Shown here piece after piece: positions 16,551 to 25,509 of a stretch of DNA of 64,000 bases (position 1 is its first letter; every line of letters begins with the position of its first letter). Under the pieces are notes generated by a model. It saw only the letters and a program-made list of their open reading frames with translations. It did no database searches and was not told the origin of the DNA. The stretch is from Hymenobacter sp. BT559 (GTDB lineage: Bacteria > Bacteroidota > Bacteroidia > Cytophagales > Hymenobacteraceae). Made by a program: the position numbers and the translations under genes. The DNA lies in contig NZ_JAELXV010000008.1 in assembly GCF_016427535.1 (NCBI RefSeq), positions 1 through 64,000 on the forward strand, read 5' to 3'.

Positions 16551-18683
16551 ATGAACGTACTACCTACTCTTTGGCTAGGCTGCCTAGGTACGCTGGCGAC
16601 CCTCGCTGCGCAGGCACAGGCCACTACTACCACGACTATGCCCCAACCACCGGTGGCCACCATAAAGGCCAAGCAGCTCGTGTCGCCCAACGGCACGCGC
16701 ACTGATAACTACTATTGGCTCAACGAGCGCGAAAACCCGCAGGTGCTCGACTACCTCCGGGCCGAAAACGCCTACTTCGACCAGCAAATGGCGCCCGTGA
16801 AGGGCCTGGAAGAGAAGCTGTTTCAGGAAATGCGCGGCCGCATTAAGGAAACCGACCAGTCGGTGCCCTACCGCGACAACGGCTACTATTACTACACCCG
16901 CTACGAAGCGGGCGGCGAGTATCCGCTCTACTGCCGCAAAAAGGGCAGCCAGCAGGCGCCAGAAGAAATTCTGCTCAATGGCAACGAGATGGGCAAGGGT
17001 CACACCTACTTTGCCATTGGGGGCTATGAGGTGAGCGATAACAATGAGCTGCTGGCTTACAGTACCGACATTGTGAGCCGCCGCCTTTACACGGTGCGCT
17101 TCAAAAATCTGAAAACCGGCACTTTATACCCCGATGAAATCGCTAACGTGGAGGGAGCCGGCGTGTGGGCAGCCGATAACAAGACGTTCTTTTATGCCAA
17201 AAAGGACGTGAACACGCTCTTGCCTTACCAGATATACCGCCACACCCTAGGTACCGACCCCAAGCAGGATGCGCTGGTGTACGAGGAAAAAGACAATACT
17301 TTTTACACGCACATCAGCCGTAGCAAGTCAAAGAAATACTTGCAAATCTCGCTCACTAGTTCGCTCTCCTCAGAAGTGCGCTACCTCGATGCGAACAAGC
17401 CGGCCGGTGAATTTAAGGTGTTTCTGCCCCGCGAAACCGACCATCTGTACGAGGTAGAAGATGCCAACGGACAGTTCTACGTGCGTACCAACTACCAGGC
17501 GCCGAACTTCCGCATCGTGAGCACGCCGCTGACCAACACGGCCAAGACGGCGTGGAAGGACGTGATTCCGGCCCGCTCTGAGGCGTTCATTGCTGGTATG
17601 GAGCTGTTTAAAGACTACCTCGTACTAAACGAGCGTAAGGACGGCCTGCTGCAGCTGCGCGTGATTCGGTGGCAGGATAAAAAGGACGAGTATCTGAAAT
17701 TCAATGAGGTAGCTTATACGTCGAGCATCGGGGTCAATCCGGAGTTTGACACCCAGCAGCTGCGCTTCAACTACACGTCGTTTACTACGCCGACCTCGAC
17801 CTACGACTATAACATGGCCACCCACCAGCAAACCCTGCTGAAGGAGCAGCCGGTCCTAGGTGGCTTCAACAAGAACAATTACACCGAAGAGCGCCTCATG
17901 GTGAAGGCGCGGGATGGCAAATTCATCCCCGTGTCTATCGTTTACAAAAAAGGCTTCAAGAAGGACGGCAACAGCCCGGTGCTGCAATACGCCTACGGCT
18001 CCTACGGCGCATCGATGGACCCAACCTTCTCGGCCGCGCGCCTGAGTCTGCTCGACCGCGGCTTTGCCTACGTGCTCTGCAACATCCGGGGCGGGCAGGA
18101 GCTGGGCCGCCAGTGGTTTGAGGATGGCCGCATGCTGCACAAAATCAACTCGTTCAACGATTTTATCGACTGCTCGGAGTACCTAGTGAAGCAGAAGTAC
18201 ACCTCGCCCACGAAGCTATTCGCTATGGGCGGCAGCGCCGGTGGTCTACTTATGGGTGCGGTGGTGAACATGCGCCCCGACCTCTACAAAGGCGTAATTG
18301 CAGCCGTGCCGTTTGTAGACGTGGTTACGACCATGTCGGACGAGAGCATTCCGCTTACTACTGGCGAGTACGACCAGTGGGGCAACCCCGCCCAAAAGCA
18401 GTACTACGACTACATGCTCTCGTATTCGCCCTACGATAATGTGAAGGCACAGGCTTACCCCAATATGCTCGTTACCACCGGCTTGCACGACTCGCAGGTG
18501 CAGTACTTCGAGCCCGCCAAGTGGGTGGCCAAGCTGCGCGCGACCAAGACCGACAAGAACCTGCTGCTCATGCACACCGACATGGAGGCGGGCCACGGCG
18601 GCGCGTCGGGCCGCTTCAAGGCCTTGCACGATGTAGCGCGGCAGTACGCGTTTATGCTGCTTCTATTAGGCGAAAAATCATAA
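16551..18683 (+). CDS. ptrB: secreted oligopeptidase B (S9A)
   Basis: 710 aa from the ATG at 16551. Serine peptidase of the prolyl oligopeptidase family that cuts short peptides after Arg/Lys. A signal peptide occupies about residues 1-23 (LWLGCLGTLATLAAQAQA), so it works in the periplasm, unlike the cytoplasmic E. coli enzyme. The N-terminal seven-bladed propeller runs to about residue 430. The catalytic triad is Ser562 in MGGSAGGLLMG, Asp647 in GLHDSQVQYFEPAKW and His682 in EAGHGGASGR. Family-typical GxYDQWGNP is also present. Single gene, with no obvious partner. Confidence 0.93.
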   Translation: MNVLPTLWLGCLGTLATLAAQAQATTTTTMPQPPVATIKAKQLVSPNGTRTDNYYWLNERENPQVLDYLRAENAYFDQQMAPVKGLEEKLFQEMRGRIKETDQSVPYRDNGYYYYTRYEAGGEYPLYCRKKGSQQAPEEILLNGNEMGKGHTYFAIGGYEVSDNNELLAYSTDIVSRRLYTVRFKNLKTGTLYPDEIANVEGAGVWAADNKTFFYAKKDVNTLLPYQIYRHTLGTDPKQDALVYEEKDNTFYTHISRSKSKKYLQISLTSSLSSEVRYLDANKPAGEFKVFLPRETDHLYEVEDANGQFYVRTNYQAPNFRIVSTPLTNTAKTAWKDVIPARSEAFIAGMELFKDYLVLNERKDGLLQLRVIRWQDKKDEYLKFNEVAYTSSIGVNPEFDTQQLRFNYTSFTTPTSTYDYNMATHQQTLLKEQPVLGGFNKNNYTEERLMVKARDGKFIPVSIVYKKGFKKDGNSPVLQYAYGSYGASMDPTFSAARLSLLDRGFAYVLCNIRGGQELGRQWFEDGRMLHKINSFNDFIDCSEYLVKQKYTSPTKLFAMGGSAGGLLMGAVVNMRPDLYKGVIAAVPFVDVVTTMSDESIPLTTGEYDQWGNPAQKQYYDYMLSYSPYDNVKAQAYPNMLVTTGLHDSQVQYFEPAKWVAKLRATKTDKNLLLMHTDMEAGHGGASGRFKALHDVARQYAFMLLLLGEKS

Positions 18684-18751
18684 GCAAGAACGAGTGGCAC
18701 TCCGTTTGGCGTAGGGTAGGACCTAGGTGCAAAACGAAGTGCTGCTCTGGC

Positions 18752-18967
18752 TTACTTTCTGACGGAAGGCGCGGTGGTCCCTTGGGCCTCCGCGTTTTTT
18801 TCGTCGGCACTCAGTTGGTTTTGAAGTTGAAACGTGACTTGCTGGCAGTCGTTGAAGTGCTTCTGCGCTTCTTTCAGCGCGGCCTCCGTAGCACTGAGGC
18901 GCTGGTAGAGAAACCCAATAAGACCTAGGGAAACGACCAGGGCCGCGATAAAAAGAATATTTTTCAT
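18752..18967 (-). CDS. small membrane-anchored coiled-coil protein
   Basis: 71 aa: one N-terminal membrane helix (ILFIAALVVSLGLIGFLY), then a heptad-patterned helix (RLSATEAALKEAQKHFNDC...LQNQLSADE). No known family; function not predictable. Composition and the typical MKN start support coding. It converges with the oligopeptidase gene, and its upstream flank carries the palindromic element at 18992-19082. Confidence 0.6.
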   Translation of the reverse strand: MKNILFIAALVVSLGLIGFLYQRLSATEAALKEAQKHFNDCQQVTFQLQNQLSADEKNAEAQGTTAPSVRK

Positions 18968-18991
18968 GAGTGTAGCAAGGCCGTACCAAAA

Positions 18992-19082
18992 ACGTCTGTC
19001 ATGCTGAGCCTACGAAACATCTTTTCACGCTAGATTATCTCAGCCGTAAAAAGATGCTTCGCAGGCTCAGCATGACAGACGT
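18992..19082. repeat. GTCATGCTGAGC-type palindromic element, copy 2
   Basis: Inverted arms of about 38 bp with a few mismatches, beginning ACGTCTGTCATGCTGAGCC and ending in its complement, around a 14-nt centre. Same family as 8150, 40130 and 42016. It sits between the small membrane protein and the E2 gene. Confidence 0.8.
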
Positions 19083-19104
19083 TTATTGAGCCTTTTTTAA
19101 GAAA

Positions 19105-20616
19105 TTAAATCGTCGTGTTTGGGTCGAACTGCTCGAGGTAGTCAGCCACTTTGCGCACAAACAAGCCACCTAGGGAGCCATCGACCACGCGGTGGTCGTA
19201 GCTGTGGCTCAAGAACATAAAGTGCCGCACGCCGATGAGGTCACCCTGGGGCGTTTCGATTACAGCAGGCTTTTTCTTAATAGCGCCCACGGCCATAATA
19301 GCCACCTGCGGCTGCATGATGATGGGCGTGCCCATGACGTTGCCAAACGAGCCCACGTTGCTCAGCGTGTATGTGCCGCCCTCTAGGTCGGCGGGCGTGA
19401 GCTTGTTTTGGCGGGCGCGGTTAGCTAGGTCGTTAACCTTCTTGGTCAGGCCATTAAGGTTGAGCTGGTCGGCGTTGTGAATGACCGGCACGATTAGGTT
19501 GCCCGACGGCAGTGCCACGGCCACGCCCACATTGATGTCGCGCTTCTTAATGATATAATCACCATCGACCGACACGTTAATGGCCGGGAAATCCTGAATG
19601 GCGCGGGCCACGGCCCACACGAAGAGCGGCGTGAAGGTCAGGTTTTCGCCGGTGCGCTTCTTATAGGCATCCTTGTGCTTGTTGCGCCAGTGCACCAGCT
19701 CGGTCACGTCGGCTTCCACGAAGCTCGTCACGTGCGGCGAGATGCGCTTGGAGTCAACCATGCGCTGCGCAATCATTTTGCGCATGCGGTCCATCTCTAC
19801 CAGCTCCTGGTTGCCTGATACCGAGGGGGCGGGCTTGGCAGCAGGACTAGGTGCTTGGGGCTTGGCGGCTGGCTGCGGCGTGGGTTCTTGGTCCTTAGGA
19901 CGGGCTGCGGGCGCCGGCGGGGCGGGTGCCTCTGAAACTGGTGCTGGAGGCGTTGGAGCCGCAGGGACTGCCGGAGCAGGGGCGGGCGCTGGAGCGGTGG
20001 CCGTGGGCACCAAAGGCTTTTTGCCGTCGGCTACGTAGTCCAGAATATCTTTCTTAGTTACGCGGCCTTCCTGGCCGGTGCCGGGCAGGCGCTCTAGGTC
20101 GCTCATGCTCACGCCTTCTTCGCGGGCGATGCTGAGCACCAGCGGCGAGTAGAAGCGGCCAGCCTGCACGGGGTGCTCGTCGGAGGTAGGGGCTGCCGGG
20201 GCGGGCACGCCTACCGGAGTGCCGGGGCTGGGCAGGTAGGGCACATCGGCGGGGCCGGGGGGCGCCGTGGGCAGCGGCGGAATATTGTCGGGGTCGGCTA
20301 CGGGTGGGTTGGCGCTGGCTTCTTCCAGGTCGTTGTTTTCCTCCAGCGGCGAGGGGGCTGCGGCTGCGGCGCTGGCATCCGTTTCGATGCGCGCAATGGG
20401 GGCTCCTACGGCCACCACTTCGCCTTCTTGCACCAGTATTTCGGCCAGCGTGCCAGCGTACAGGGCGGGTACTTCGGTATCTACTTTGTCAGTAGCTACT
20501 TCGAGCACCGATTCATCTTGCTCGATGGCATCGCCAACTTGCTTGAGCCATTTGAGTACGGTGCCTTCCATGATGGATTCGCCCATCTTGGGCATCGTCA
20601 TTTCCACTCGGGCCAT
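19105..20616 (-). CDS. 2-oxoacid dehydrogenase E2 (dihydrolipoamide acyltransferase)
   Basis: 503 aa. Core subunit of a pyruvate, 2-oxoglutarate or branched-chain dehydrogenase complex, moving the acyl group from lipoate to CoA. The lipoyl domain is at residues 1-77 with the modified lysine K44 in ATDKVDTEV. A Pro/Ala-rich linker leads to the E1/E3-binding domain (about 155-195, LVLSIAREEGVSMSDLERLPG), then a second Pro/Ala linker. The catalytic domain (about 270-503) ends with SYDHRVVDGSLGG, holding the active-site His. E1 and E3 genes are not in the window, so the exact complex is not determined; branched-chain type is most common for this architecture. A -7 box lies 54 nt upstream. Confidence 0.92.
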   Translation of the reverse strand: MARVEMTMPKMGESIMEGTVLKWLKQVGDAIEQDESVLEVATDKVDTEVPALYAGTLAEILVQEGEVVAVGAPIARIETDASAAAAAPSPLEENNDLEEASANPPVADPDNIPPLPTAPPGPADVPYLPSPGTPVGVPAPAAPTSDEHPVQAGRFYSPLVLSIAREEGVSMSDLERLPGTGQEGRVTKKDILDYVADGKKPLVPTATAPAPAPAPAVPAAPTPPAPVSEAPAPPAPAARPKDQEPTPQPAAKPQAPSPAAKPAPSVSGNQELVEMDRMRKMIAQRMVDSKRISPHVTSFVEADVTELVHWRNKHKDAYKKRTGENLTFTPLFVWAVARAIQDFPAINVSVDGDYIIKKRDINVGVAVALPSGNLIVPVIHNADQLNLNGLTKKVNDLANRARQNKLTPADLEGGTYTLSNVGSFGNVMGTPIIMQPQVAIMAVGAIKKKPAVIETPQGDLIGVRHFMFLSHSYDHRVVDGSLGGLFVRKVADYLEQFDPNTTI

Positions 20617-20669
20617 AAAAAAGGTCGGGGGGATTAAGAGAGAGTAGAGTGGGAGGGAGCTTGTGGCTG

Positions 20670-20677
20670 CAAAGGTA
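20670..20677 (-). promoter_or_regulatory. -7 box for the E2 gene
   Basis: CAAAGGTA reads TACCTTTG on the - strand, matching TAnnTTTG, about 54 nt before the E2 start. Confidence 0.55.
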
Positions 20678-21198
20678 GCCGTAAAGTGAACCGGGTTTGG
20701 TATGCCAAGGTTAGCGGGCCCCGCACGGCGCCCCTCATACCCCGCCGCTACCGCGCACGAGCTGAGTGGTGGCCCAGCTAAATGTCTAGGTCAGAGGCCT
20801 AAGTAGACAGCTGCGTTGCATTAATCAGCTATTCTTCATAAATACCTGCTTATGGGTATTGGATGGCTTCAGCATGTGTCGTTGCTTTGTGTATTGACCT
20901 GGCTTTGTGCTATAAATCAGTAGGATGGTATCCTGGGCCCAGGCAGTAATAATTCTCCATTTTCCTAGTTATGAAAACACATTTACCACCACGAGCACAT
21001 TGGTCAACCCCAGCCGTATGGCGCACTTCGGCAACGTCGGCTCCCATTTGGGGCACCGTGTCGGTATCGCAGCTGCCGGCCCGAGCACTGCCGCAGCCCC
21101 TGCCGGGCTGCCAGCTGCAAGTGCTGTTGCGCATCTGATGGCGGGCCGTAGCGGTCTGTGGGACTGTGCTTAAGCCAATAACGAACAGGGAGCGACCT
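20678..21198 (+). other. long spacer with a possible small transcription unit
   Basis: No recognisable gene. It holds an AT-richer block (about 20815-20975), a 12-bp palindrome CCTGGGCCCAGG at 20931-20942, and an ATG at 20971 opening a 55-codon frame to 21138 that matches nothing I know (Pro, Ser and Ala rich). A strong hairpin follows at 21199. This could be a small protein gene or a small RNA; the sequence does not decide. Confidence 0.35.
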
Positions 21199-21241
21199 CA
21201 ACGCCCCCCAACTAGTGCTTGCCGCTAGCTGGGGGGCGTTG
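21199..21241 (+). terminator. strong hairpin after the unexplained spacer
   Basis: A 17-bp stem (CAACGCCCCCCAACTAG against its complement, one mismatch) with a 9-nt loop. There is no T tract, but the stem is very GC-rich. Confidence 0.6.
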
Positions 21242-21529
21242 GGCTTGGTGGCAGGGCCGCTTAGCTACCTAGGAGCGGTGAAAAAAGGAACTGGTGCGGC
21301 CTAGGTCTGGAAATCCGGGCTGTTGGTCGGGGTGTAGGGGGCATACGCCCGTAGGTTTTTTGGGCTGGTCATTTTCGGCCGGGGGTTTGTATAAGCTGGG
21401 TCAGGCCGTGATAAACAATGGATGGCTGATACAACTAATTGCTTGCCGATTATTTGTAATGAAGCTATGCTGCTGAAAGCCTGCCTGTAGTCATATCCCT
21501 ATCCTTCCACTCTTTCTCAATCTTTTTTC

Positions 21530-21964
21530 GTGAAAAAGTTTTTGTTGCCCCTGCTCGCCGTGGTTGCCATCTCGTTTAGCGCAGCCGCCCAAACCACTCC
21601 GCCCCAGAAGGGCGACCACCCCCGCCGCTCGCCCCAGGAAATGGCGCAGCACCAGGCTAAGCGCCTCAGCAAGGAACTGAGCCTGACCGCCGACCAATCA
21701 ACCAAAGTAGAGCAGATTATGGCGGCCCGCGCCCAGGAAATGCAGGCCCTGCGCGCCGATGCCAGCACCCGCCCCACCCGCGAGCAGATGCAGGCCAACC
21801 GCGCCAAGTACAGCGACCAGCTCAAGCAAGTGCTAACGCCCGAGCAGTTTGCAAAATACACCACCCTGGCGGCCAACCGCCACCACGGCCACGGCATGAA
21901 AGACGGCAAGCTCAAAGCCAAAGACGGTAAGCTGAAGTTAAAAGCTAACTCCAACGCCAGCTAA
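21530..21964 (+). CDS. CpxP/Spy-like periplasmic helical protein
   Basis: 144 aa with a GTG start at 21530 and a clear signal peptide (KKFLLPLLAVVAISFSAAAQ). The mature part is helical and rich in Gln, Lys and Arg, with LSLTADQSTKVEQIMAARAQEMQALR and LKQVLTPEQFAKY. This is the LTxxQ...LTPEQ pattern of the CpxP/Spy family or the related DUF4890. Such proteins are periplasmic chaperones or metal/stress-response adaptors. The C-terminus has a His/Lys repeat (HHGHGMKDGKLKAKDGKLK). GTG is chosen because it alone gives an intact signal peptide. It has its own strong terminator. Confidence 0.75.
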   Translation: MKKFLLPLLAVVAISFSAAAQTTPPQKGDHPRRSPQEMAQHQAKRLSKELSLTADQSTKVEQIMAARAQEMQALRADASTRPTREQMQANRAKYSDQLKQVLTPEQFAKYTTLAANRHHGHGMKDGKLKAKDGKLKLKANSNAS

Positions 21965-21986
21965 GCTGTCTGCTGCCCAAGCTGCC

Positions 21987-22026
21987 ACAAAAAAGGCCAC
22001 TCCTGCCTAGGAGTGGCCTTTTTTGT
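21987..22026 (+). terminator. strong terminator with CCTAGG at the loop
   Basis: A near-perfect palindrome, ACAAAAAAGGCCACTCCT around GCCT with its complement, ending in a T run. It can work in both directions. The loop region contains CCTAGG. Confidence 0.88.
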
Positions 22027-22092
22027 GTAATCTAACAACCTAGGCAGCCTAAGCTAGCCAATGCAGTTGCGGAGTCAGCCTGCCGCCGGCCG

Positions 22093-22132
22093 GCGCATCC
22101 GTTAAATCCTAAAAATCCGTTTGAATCTGCGG
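22093..22132. repeat. single arm of the 9139-type repeat
   Basis: GCGCATCCGTTAAATCC followed by TAAAAATCCGTTTGAATCTG matches the right arm of the 9139-9335 palindrome with few changes and lies in the same position, immediately downstream of the stop of a - strand gene. No complementary arm of comparable quality is visible. Confidence 0.65.
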
Positions 22133-22133
22133 T

Positions 22134-22808
22134 CTATTTGCCGCCGAGCATGAAGCCTACATACGCCTGGAAGGTCGAGTTGCGGGCATTGCGAAACTCG
22201 TCGTTGCTGTAACCATCCTTAGCAAAATCGGTGAAGGCGCCGTTGTAGCGCAGGCCCACCAAGAAGCCCGACTCAGCCTGGAAGCCCAGGCCAGCGGCGT
22301 AGCCTAGCTCGTTGCGCTTCACGCGGTCGAGGTCAGAAGTCTGCGAGCTGACAGAGCTCACGGTATTGCCGTTCAGGGTTTGGGTGCGGTTGTTGCTGAT
22401 GCTTAGCAGGTAGCTATACTGCGGGCCAGCTTCGAAGAACACACCGCCCGTTTTGAGGCGCAAGAGCACGGGCACATCGAGGTAATCGTAGCGTACGTTG
22501 CCCGTGTTGCGGATGGTGTTGTTAAGAAACGTGTACTGCCGGTCAGCATACTTGAAGCCTTTTTGCGAATACAAGCCTTCAATCTGGATAGCCAGGAAGT
22601 CGTCGTCTATCAGCCCTAGGTTGACGATGGCGCCGCCCTGGAAGCCAAAGCGGTTTTTGTACTGGTCCTGCTGCACGAGGTCACCCGAAAGATTCGAGAG
22701 GTTGGCACCAGCCTTGAGGCCAAAGCGAACCGACTGAGCATGAGCGGCCGGGGCCGCAGCAGCTACTGCCAAGGCAACAGCAGCAGTGCTAAAAAGTAGT
22801 TTTTTCAT
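22134..22808 (-). CDS. PorT-like outer-membrane beta-barrel protein
   Basis: 224 aa. A signal peptide (KKLLFSTAAVALAVAAAAPAAHA) is followed by VRFGLKAGANLSNLSGD, typical of the first strand of the outer_membrane_beta-barrel (PorT/OMP_b-brl_2) family. Alternating amphipathic strands continue to the end and close with the aromatic-poor strand FQAYVGFMLGG. It is a small eight- to ten-strand barrel in the outer membrane; transport or surface role unknown. It is transcribed divergently from the small Arg/His-rich protein's far side and has the 9139-type repeat arm after its stop. Confidence 0.85.
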   Translation of the reverse strand: MKKLLFSTAAVALAVAAAAPAAHAQSVRFGLKAGANLSNLSGDLVQQDQYKNRFGFQGGAIVNLGLIDDDFLAIQIEGLYSQKGFKYADRQYTFLNNTIRNTGNVRYDYLDVPVLLRLKTGGVFFEAGPQYSYLLSISNNRTQTLNGNTVSSVSSQTSDLDRVKRNELGYAAGLGFQAESGFLVGLRYNGAFTDFAKDGYSNDEFRNARNSTFQAYVGFMLGGK

Positions 22809-22855
22809 AAGCCGCCATACGAATAAACGTTGCGAATGGATGGAAATTCGTTGGC

Positions 22856-23146
22856 TTAAAATAGCCCCGTGGTGTGTTTGCGGCCGCTAGAACCGTGCTT
22901 AAGCGGCTTATTGCTATGGTGTCGAGCGGCCGGATTTCCGCGGTGCAAAAAGCCAAACAAACCCCGCTGCTCGCGGCTGTGGTAGCGGTAGGTGGCGTAT
23001 ACCGGTACGTAGTCGCCCTGGCTGGGGCGGTGGCGCCGAAAGCCCCGGCCCCGCCAGGTAGTAGAAGCGCTTTCGGTAGGAGCGGCCACGGTGGCGGTGG
23101 CCAATAGGCCAATGAAGCCGCTGATGAAGAGGGCAGTCCGTAACAT
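22856..23146 (-). CDS. small secreted Arg/His-rich protein
   Basis: 96 aa with a signal peptide (LRTALFISGFIGLLATATVAA) and a basic mature part rich in Arg, His and Gly (RGRGFRRHRP, RYHSREQRGLFGFL). I recall similar short proteins in Hymenobacter but no assigned function. The start is an ATG at 23146. The gene lies just upstream of the PorT-like gene on the same strand, 47 bp apart, so co-transcription is possible. Confidence 0.6.
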   Translation of the reverse strand: MLRTALFISGFIGLLATATVAAPTESASTTWRGRGFRRHRPSQGDYVPVYATYRYHSREQRGLFGFLHRGNPAARHHSNKPLKHGSSGRKHTTGLF

Positions 23147-23308
23147 AATAAGAGCAGAATGAAAGGAGAGAAAAGCAGCTGGCCAAGCCAGCGGTAGCGC
23201 CCTGCTACGTTGCTCCTAACTCCAAGCGCGTGCCAATTAGTATACCTAGGGAAATAACCTGCTGGCTAGCGCGCCCGTCTAACCGGCTCACCCTTGCCCC
23301 GCGTGCCC

Positions 23309-25120
23309 ATGAGCCTTTGGCAAATTATTCAACGCCTGCTACCCTTTGTGCGGCCCTACCGTTCGCTGGTTGTCAGTACGTTGCTGCTCACGCTGGTGGG
23401 CTCGCTGGCCGCGCAGGTCAACCCGTTTGTGCTGCGCTACACCGTCGATACGGTGCAGGGTTTGCTCAACCGAGGTCAGGGGCTGGCCGAAGGCTGGCAT
23501 ATGCTGCTGTGGGTGAGTGGCTTGCTTCTGGGTAAGGAGTTGGTAAATACGGGTATCACCTTCGGGCAGAAGTACTATGGCGAAAAAATCCGCATCAGCG
23601 TGTCGGGGGCGTTGGCCGAGGCGGCTGTCACCAAAATCTTAGGGTATGAATTGGGCTTTTTCTCGGAGGGCGGCAACCAAACGGGTAAGCTCCAAACCCG
23701 CATCGACCGGGGCGTAGAGAGCCTGATGAAGCTGGTGCAGAACTTCTTTATTGATATTCTGCCGCTCTTTGCCAACGCCATCGTGGCGCTGGTGGTCATG
23801 TTTTTTGCCAATAAGTGGGTCGGCCTGGTGGCGCTGGCCGTGCTACCGGTCTACTTCTGGCTCAGCTACCGGCAGGCCGACCGCCTCAACGGCACCCGCC
23901 GCAAGTTGCGCAGCCTGCGCGAGGAGAAAAACCACGGCCTCATCAGCATCATCGACAGCATCGTGGTGATAAAGAGCTTTGTGCGTGAAGCTTACGAGGG
24001 TGATAAGCAGCTCGCCGTGCAAGACCGGCTGGAAGAAGCCCAACTCTCGACGCGCAGAACCAACTTTCGCTACGACGGCCTCAAAACCTTCGTGGAGCAA
24101 ATTGGGGTGGTGGCCATCATCGTGCTCACGGCCTACCTCGTGCTGGCCGGGCAGATTAGTATTGGGGCGATAATGTTCCACATACTTTTATTCAACAATG
24201 TATCGGCGCCCATCCGGCAACTGCACCGCATCTACGACGAGATGAACGAGGCCCTGACCTACGCCGAGGGCTTTTTCGCCATCCTCGATGCCGACGACCA
24301 GACCGAGCGCCCCGGCCCACTACGGCCCGCGCACCTCTACGGCCGCTTTGAGCTGCACCACGTCGATTTTACCTACCCCAGCGGCACGGCCGCCCTGCAC
24401 GATGTGAGCCTGACCATCGAGGCGGGCAAAACCACCGCGCTCGTAGGCCTCAGCGGCGCGGGCAAGAGCACGATTATCAATCTGCTCTGCGAGTTTTACC
24501 GCCCCAACGGCGGTACCGTGCTGCTCGACGGCCAGCCGCTGAGCGAGTACGACACGCACGCTCTGCGCCAGCAAATCGGGTTGGTGCTCCAGAAAAACCA
24601 CATTTTCAAGGGCACCATTGAGGAGAATATCCGCTACGGCAACTTCGCCGCCACCCAGGCCGAGATAGAAGCCGCCGCCCGCCAGGCTTACCTCCACGAC
24701 CAGATATTAGACCTACCTAGGGGCTACCAGAGCGATGCCCAGCAGCTAAGCGGCGGGCAGCAGCAGCGCATCGCCATTGCTCGGCTGTTCCTCAAAAACC
24801 CACCTATCATTTTTCTCGACGAGCCCACCGCCAGCCTCGATGCCATCGCCACCGAGCAAATCAAAAACAGCCTCGACGCCATCAAGCAGGGCCGCACGGT
24901 GGTTATTATCTCCCACAGCCTCGCCCAAATCGTAGATTCGGACTGCATCTACGTGATGAAAAAAGGCGAAATGGTAGAAAGTGGCACCCACCTGCAACTC
25001 TACGAAAAGCGCGGTACCTACCGCGAGATATTCGACGCCTCAGCTCGCAGCCTCAACATTGAGAAGCTGGCCAAAACAATGGCCGACGACGGCGACGAGG
25101 TGCTGGATACGGCGCTGTGA
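23309..25120 (+). CDS. ABC transporter, fused permease and ATPase
   Basis: 603 aa, a half-transporter of the exporter type (ABCB/MsbA-like). Six membrane spans lie in residues about 20-290. The nucleotide-binding domain carries Walker A GLSGAGKST at about 380-388, a Q loop, the signature LSGGQQQR near 480, Walker B IIFLDEP near 500 and the switch His in ISHSLAQIV. It should act as a homodimer; the exported substrate (lipid, drug or peptide) cannot be told. The ATG at 23309 is preferred to a TTG five codons upstream. The last 70 codons are duplicated about 1.3 kb downstream as a fragment. Confidence 0.92.
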   Translation: MSLWQIIQRLLPFVRPYRSLVVSTLLLTLVGSLAAQVNPFVLRYTVDTVQGLLNRGQGLAEGWHMLLWVSGLLLGKELVNTGITFGQKYYGEKIRISVSGALAEAAVTKILGYELGFFSEGGNQTGKLQTRIDRGVESLMKLVQNFFIDILPLFANAIVALVVMFFANKWVGLVALAVLPVYFWLSYRQADRLNGTRRKLRSLREEKNHGLISIIDSIVVIKSFVREAYEGDKQLAVQDRLEEAQLSTRRTNFRYDGLKTFVEQIGVVAIIVLTAYLVLAGQISIGAIMFHILLFNNVSAPIRQLHRIYDEMNEALTYAEGFFAILDADDQTERPGPLRPAHLYGRFELHHVDFTYPSGTAALHDVSLTIEAGKTTALVGLSGAGKSTIINLLCEFYRPNGGTVLLDGQPLSEYDTHALRQQIGLVLQKNHIFKGTIEENIRYGNFAATQAEIEAAARQAYLHDQILDLPRGYQSDAQQLSGGQQQRIAIARLFLKNPPIIFLDEPTASLDAIATEQIKNSLDAIKQGRTVVIISHSLAQIVDSDCIYVMKKGEMVESGTHLQLYEKRGTYREIFDASARSLNIEKLAKTMADDGDEVLDTAL

Positions 25121-25509
25121 GCGGACGCAAGGAGTGGCATGCGTAGCCAGTCGGCGAGTGATTTACGCACGCCATTCGCTCAGCTAAAGGAAGAGACGAA
25201 ATAAAATTTTTGCGGAAATAGCTACCCTCTTGCTAAAAGCATCAGCGGCGAAAAATGAGCGGCGTAAATTTGGAGATTTTATTATCAATCATGTAGATAA
25301 ATATCTTTTAATTAAGTAGATAGTCTAGTATAGAGGAGCACACCACAGGACTTGGGTAGAGGGTGGTTTTGAGGAAAGGCAGGTGGCAAGCTGGGCCTGT
25401 GGCGGTGGGGTTATGGCACCCTAGCCCGATATGTGGCGGAACCTAATTGGCTAAAGAGGAGCTTTTACGCCGACAATTCACCAACGTTTCATCTCTTAGC
25501 CACCCCTTT
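25121..25509 (+). other. AT-rich spacer and probable leader of the protease gene
   Basis: No gene is seen in this 389-bp stretch. The block at about 25200-25340 is far richer in A and T than its surroundings and holds a TAnnTTTG match. The rest, to 25509, would be a leader of about 230 nt if that promoter is used. Confidence 0.5.
25265..25272 (+). promoter_or_regulatory. -7 box upstream of the M57 protease gene
   Basis: TAAATTTG matches TAnnTTTG inside the AT-rich block. It is 238 nt from the ATG, so the leader would be long; moderate support only. Confidence 0.4.
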
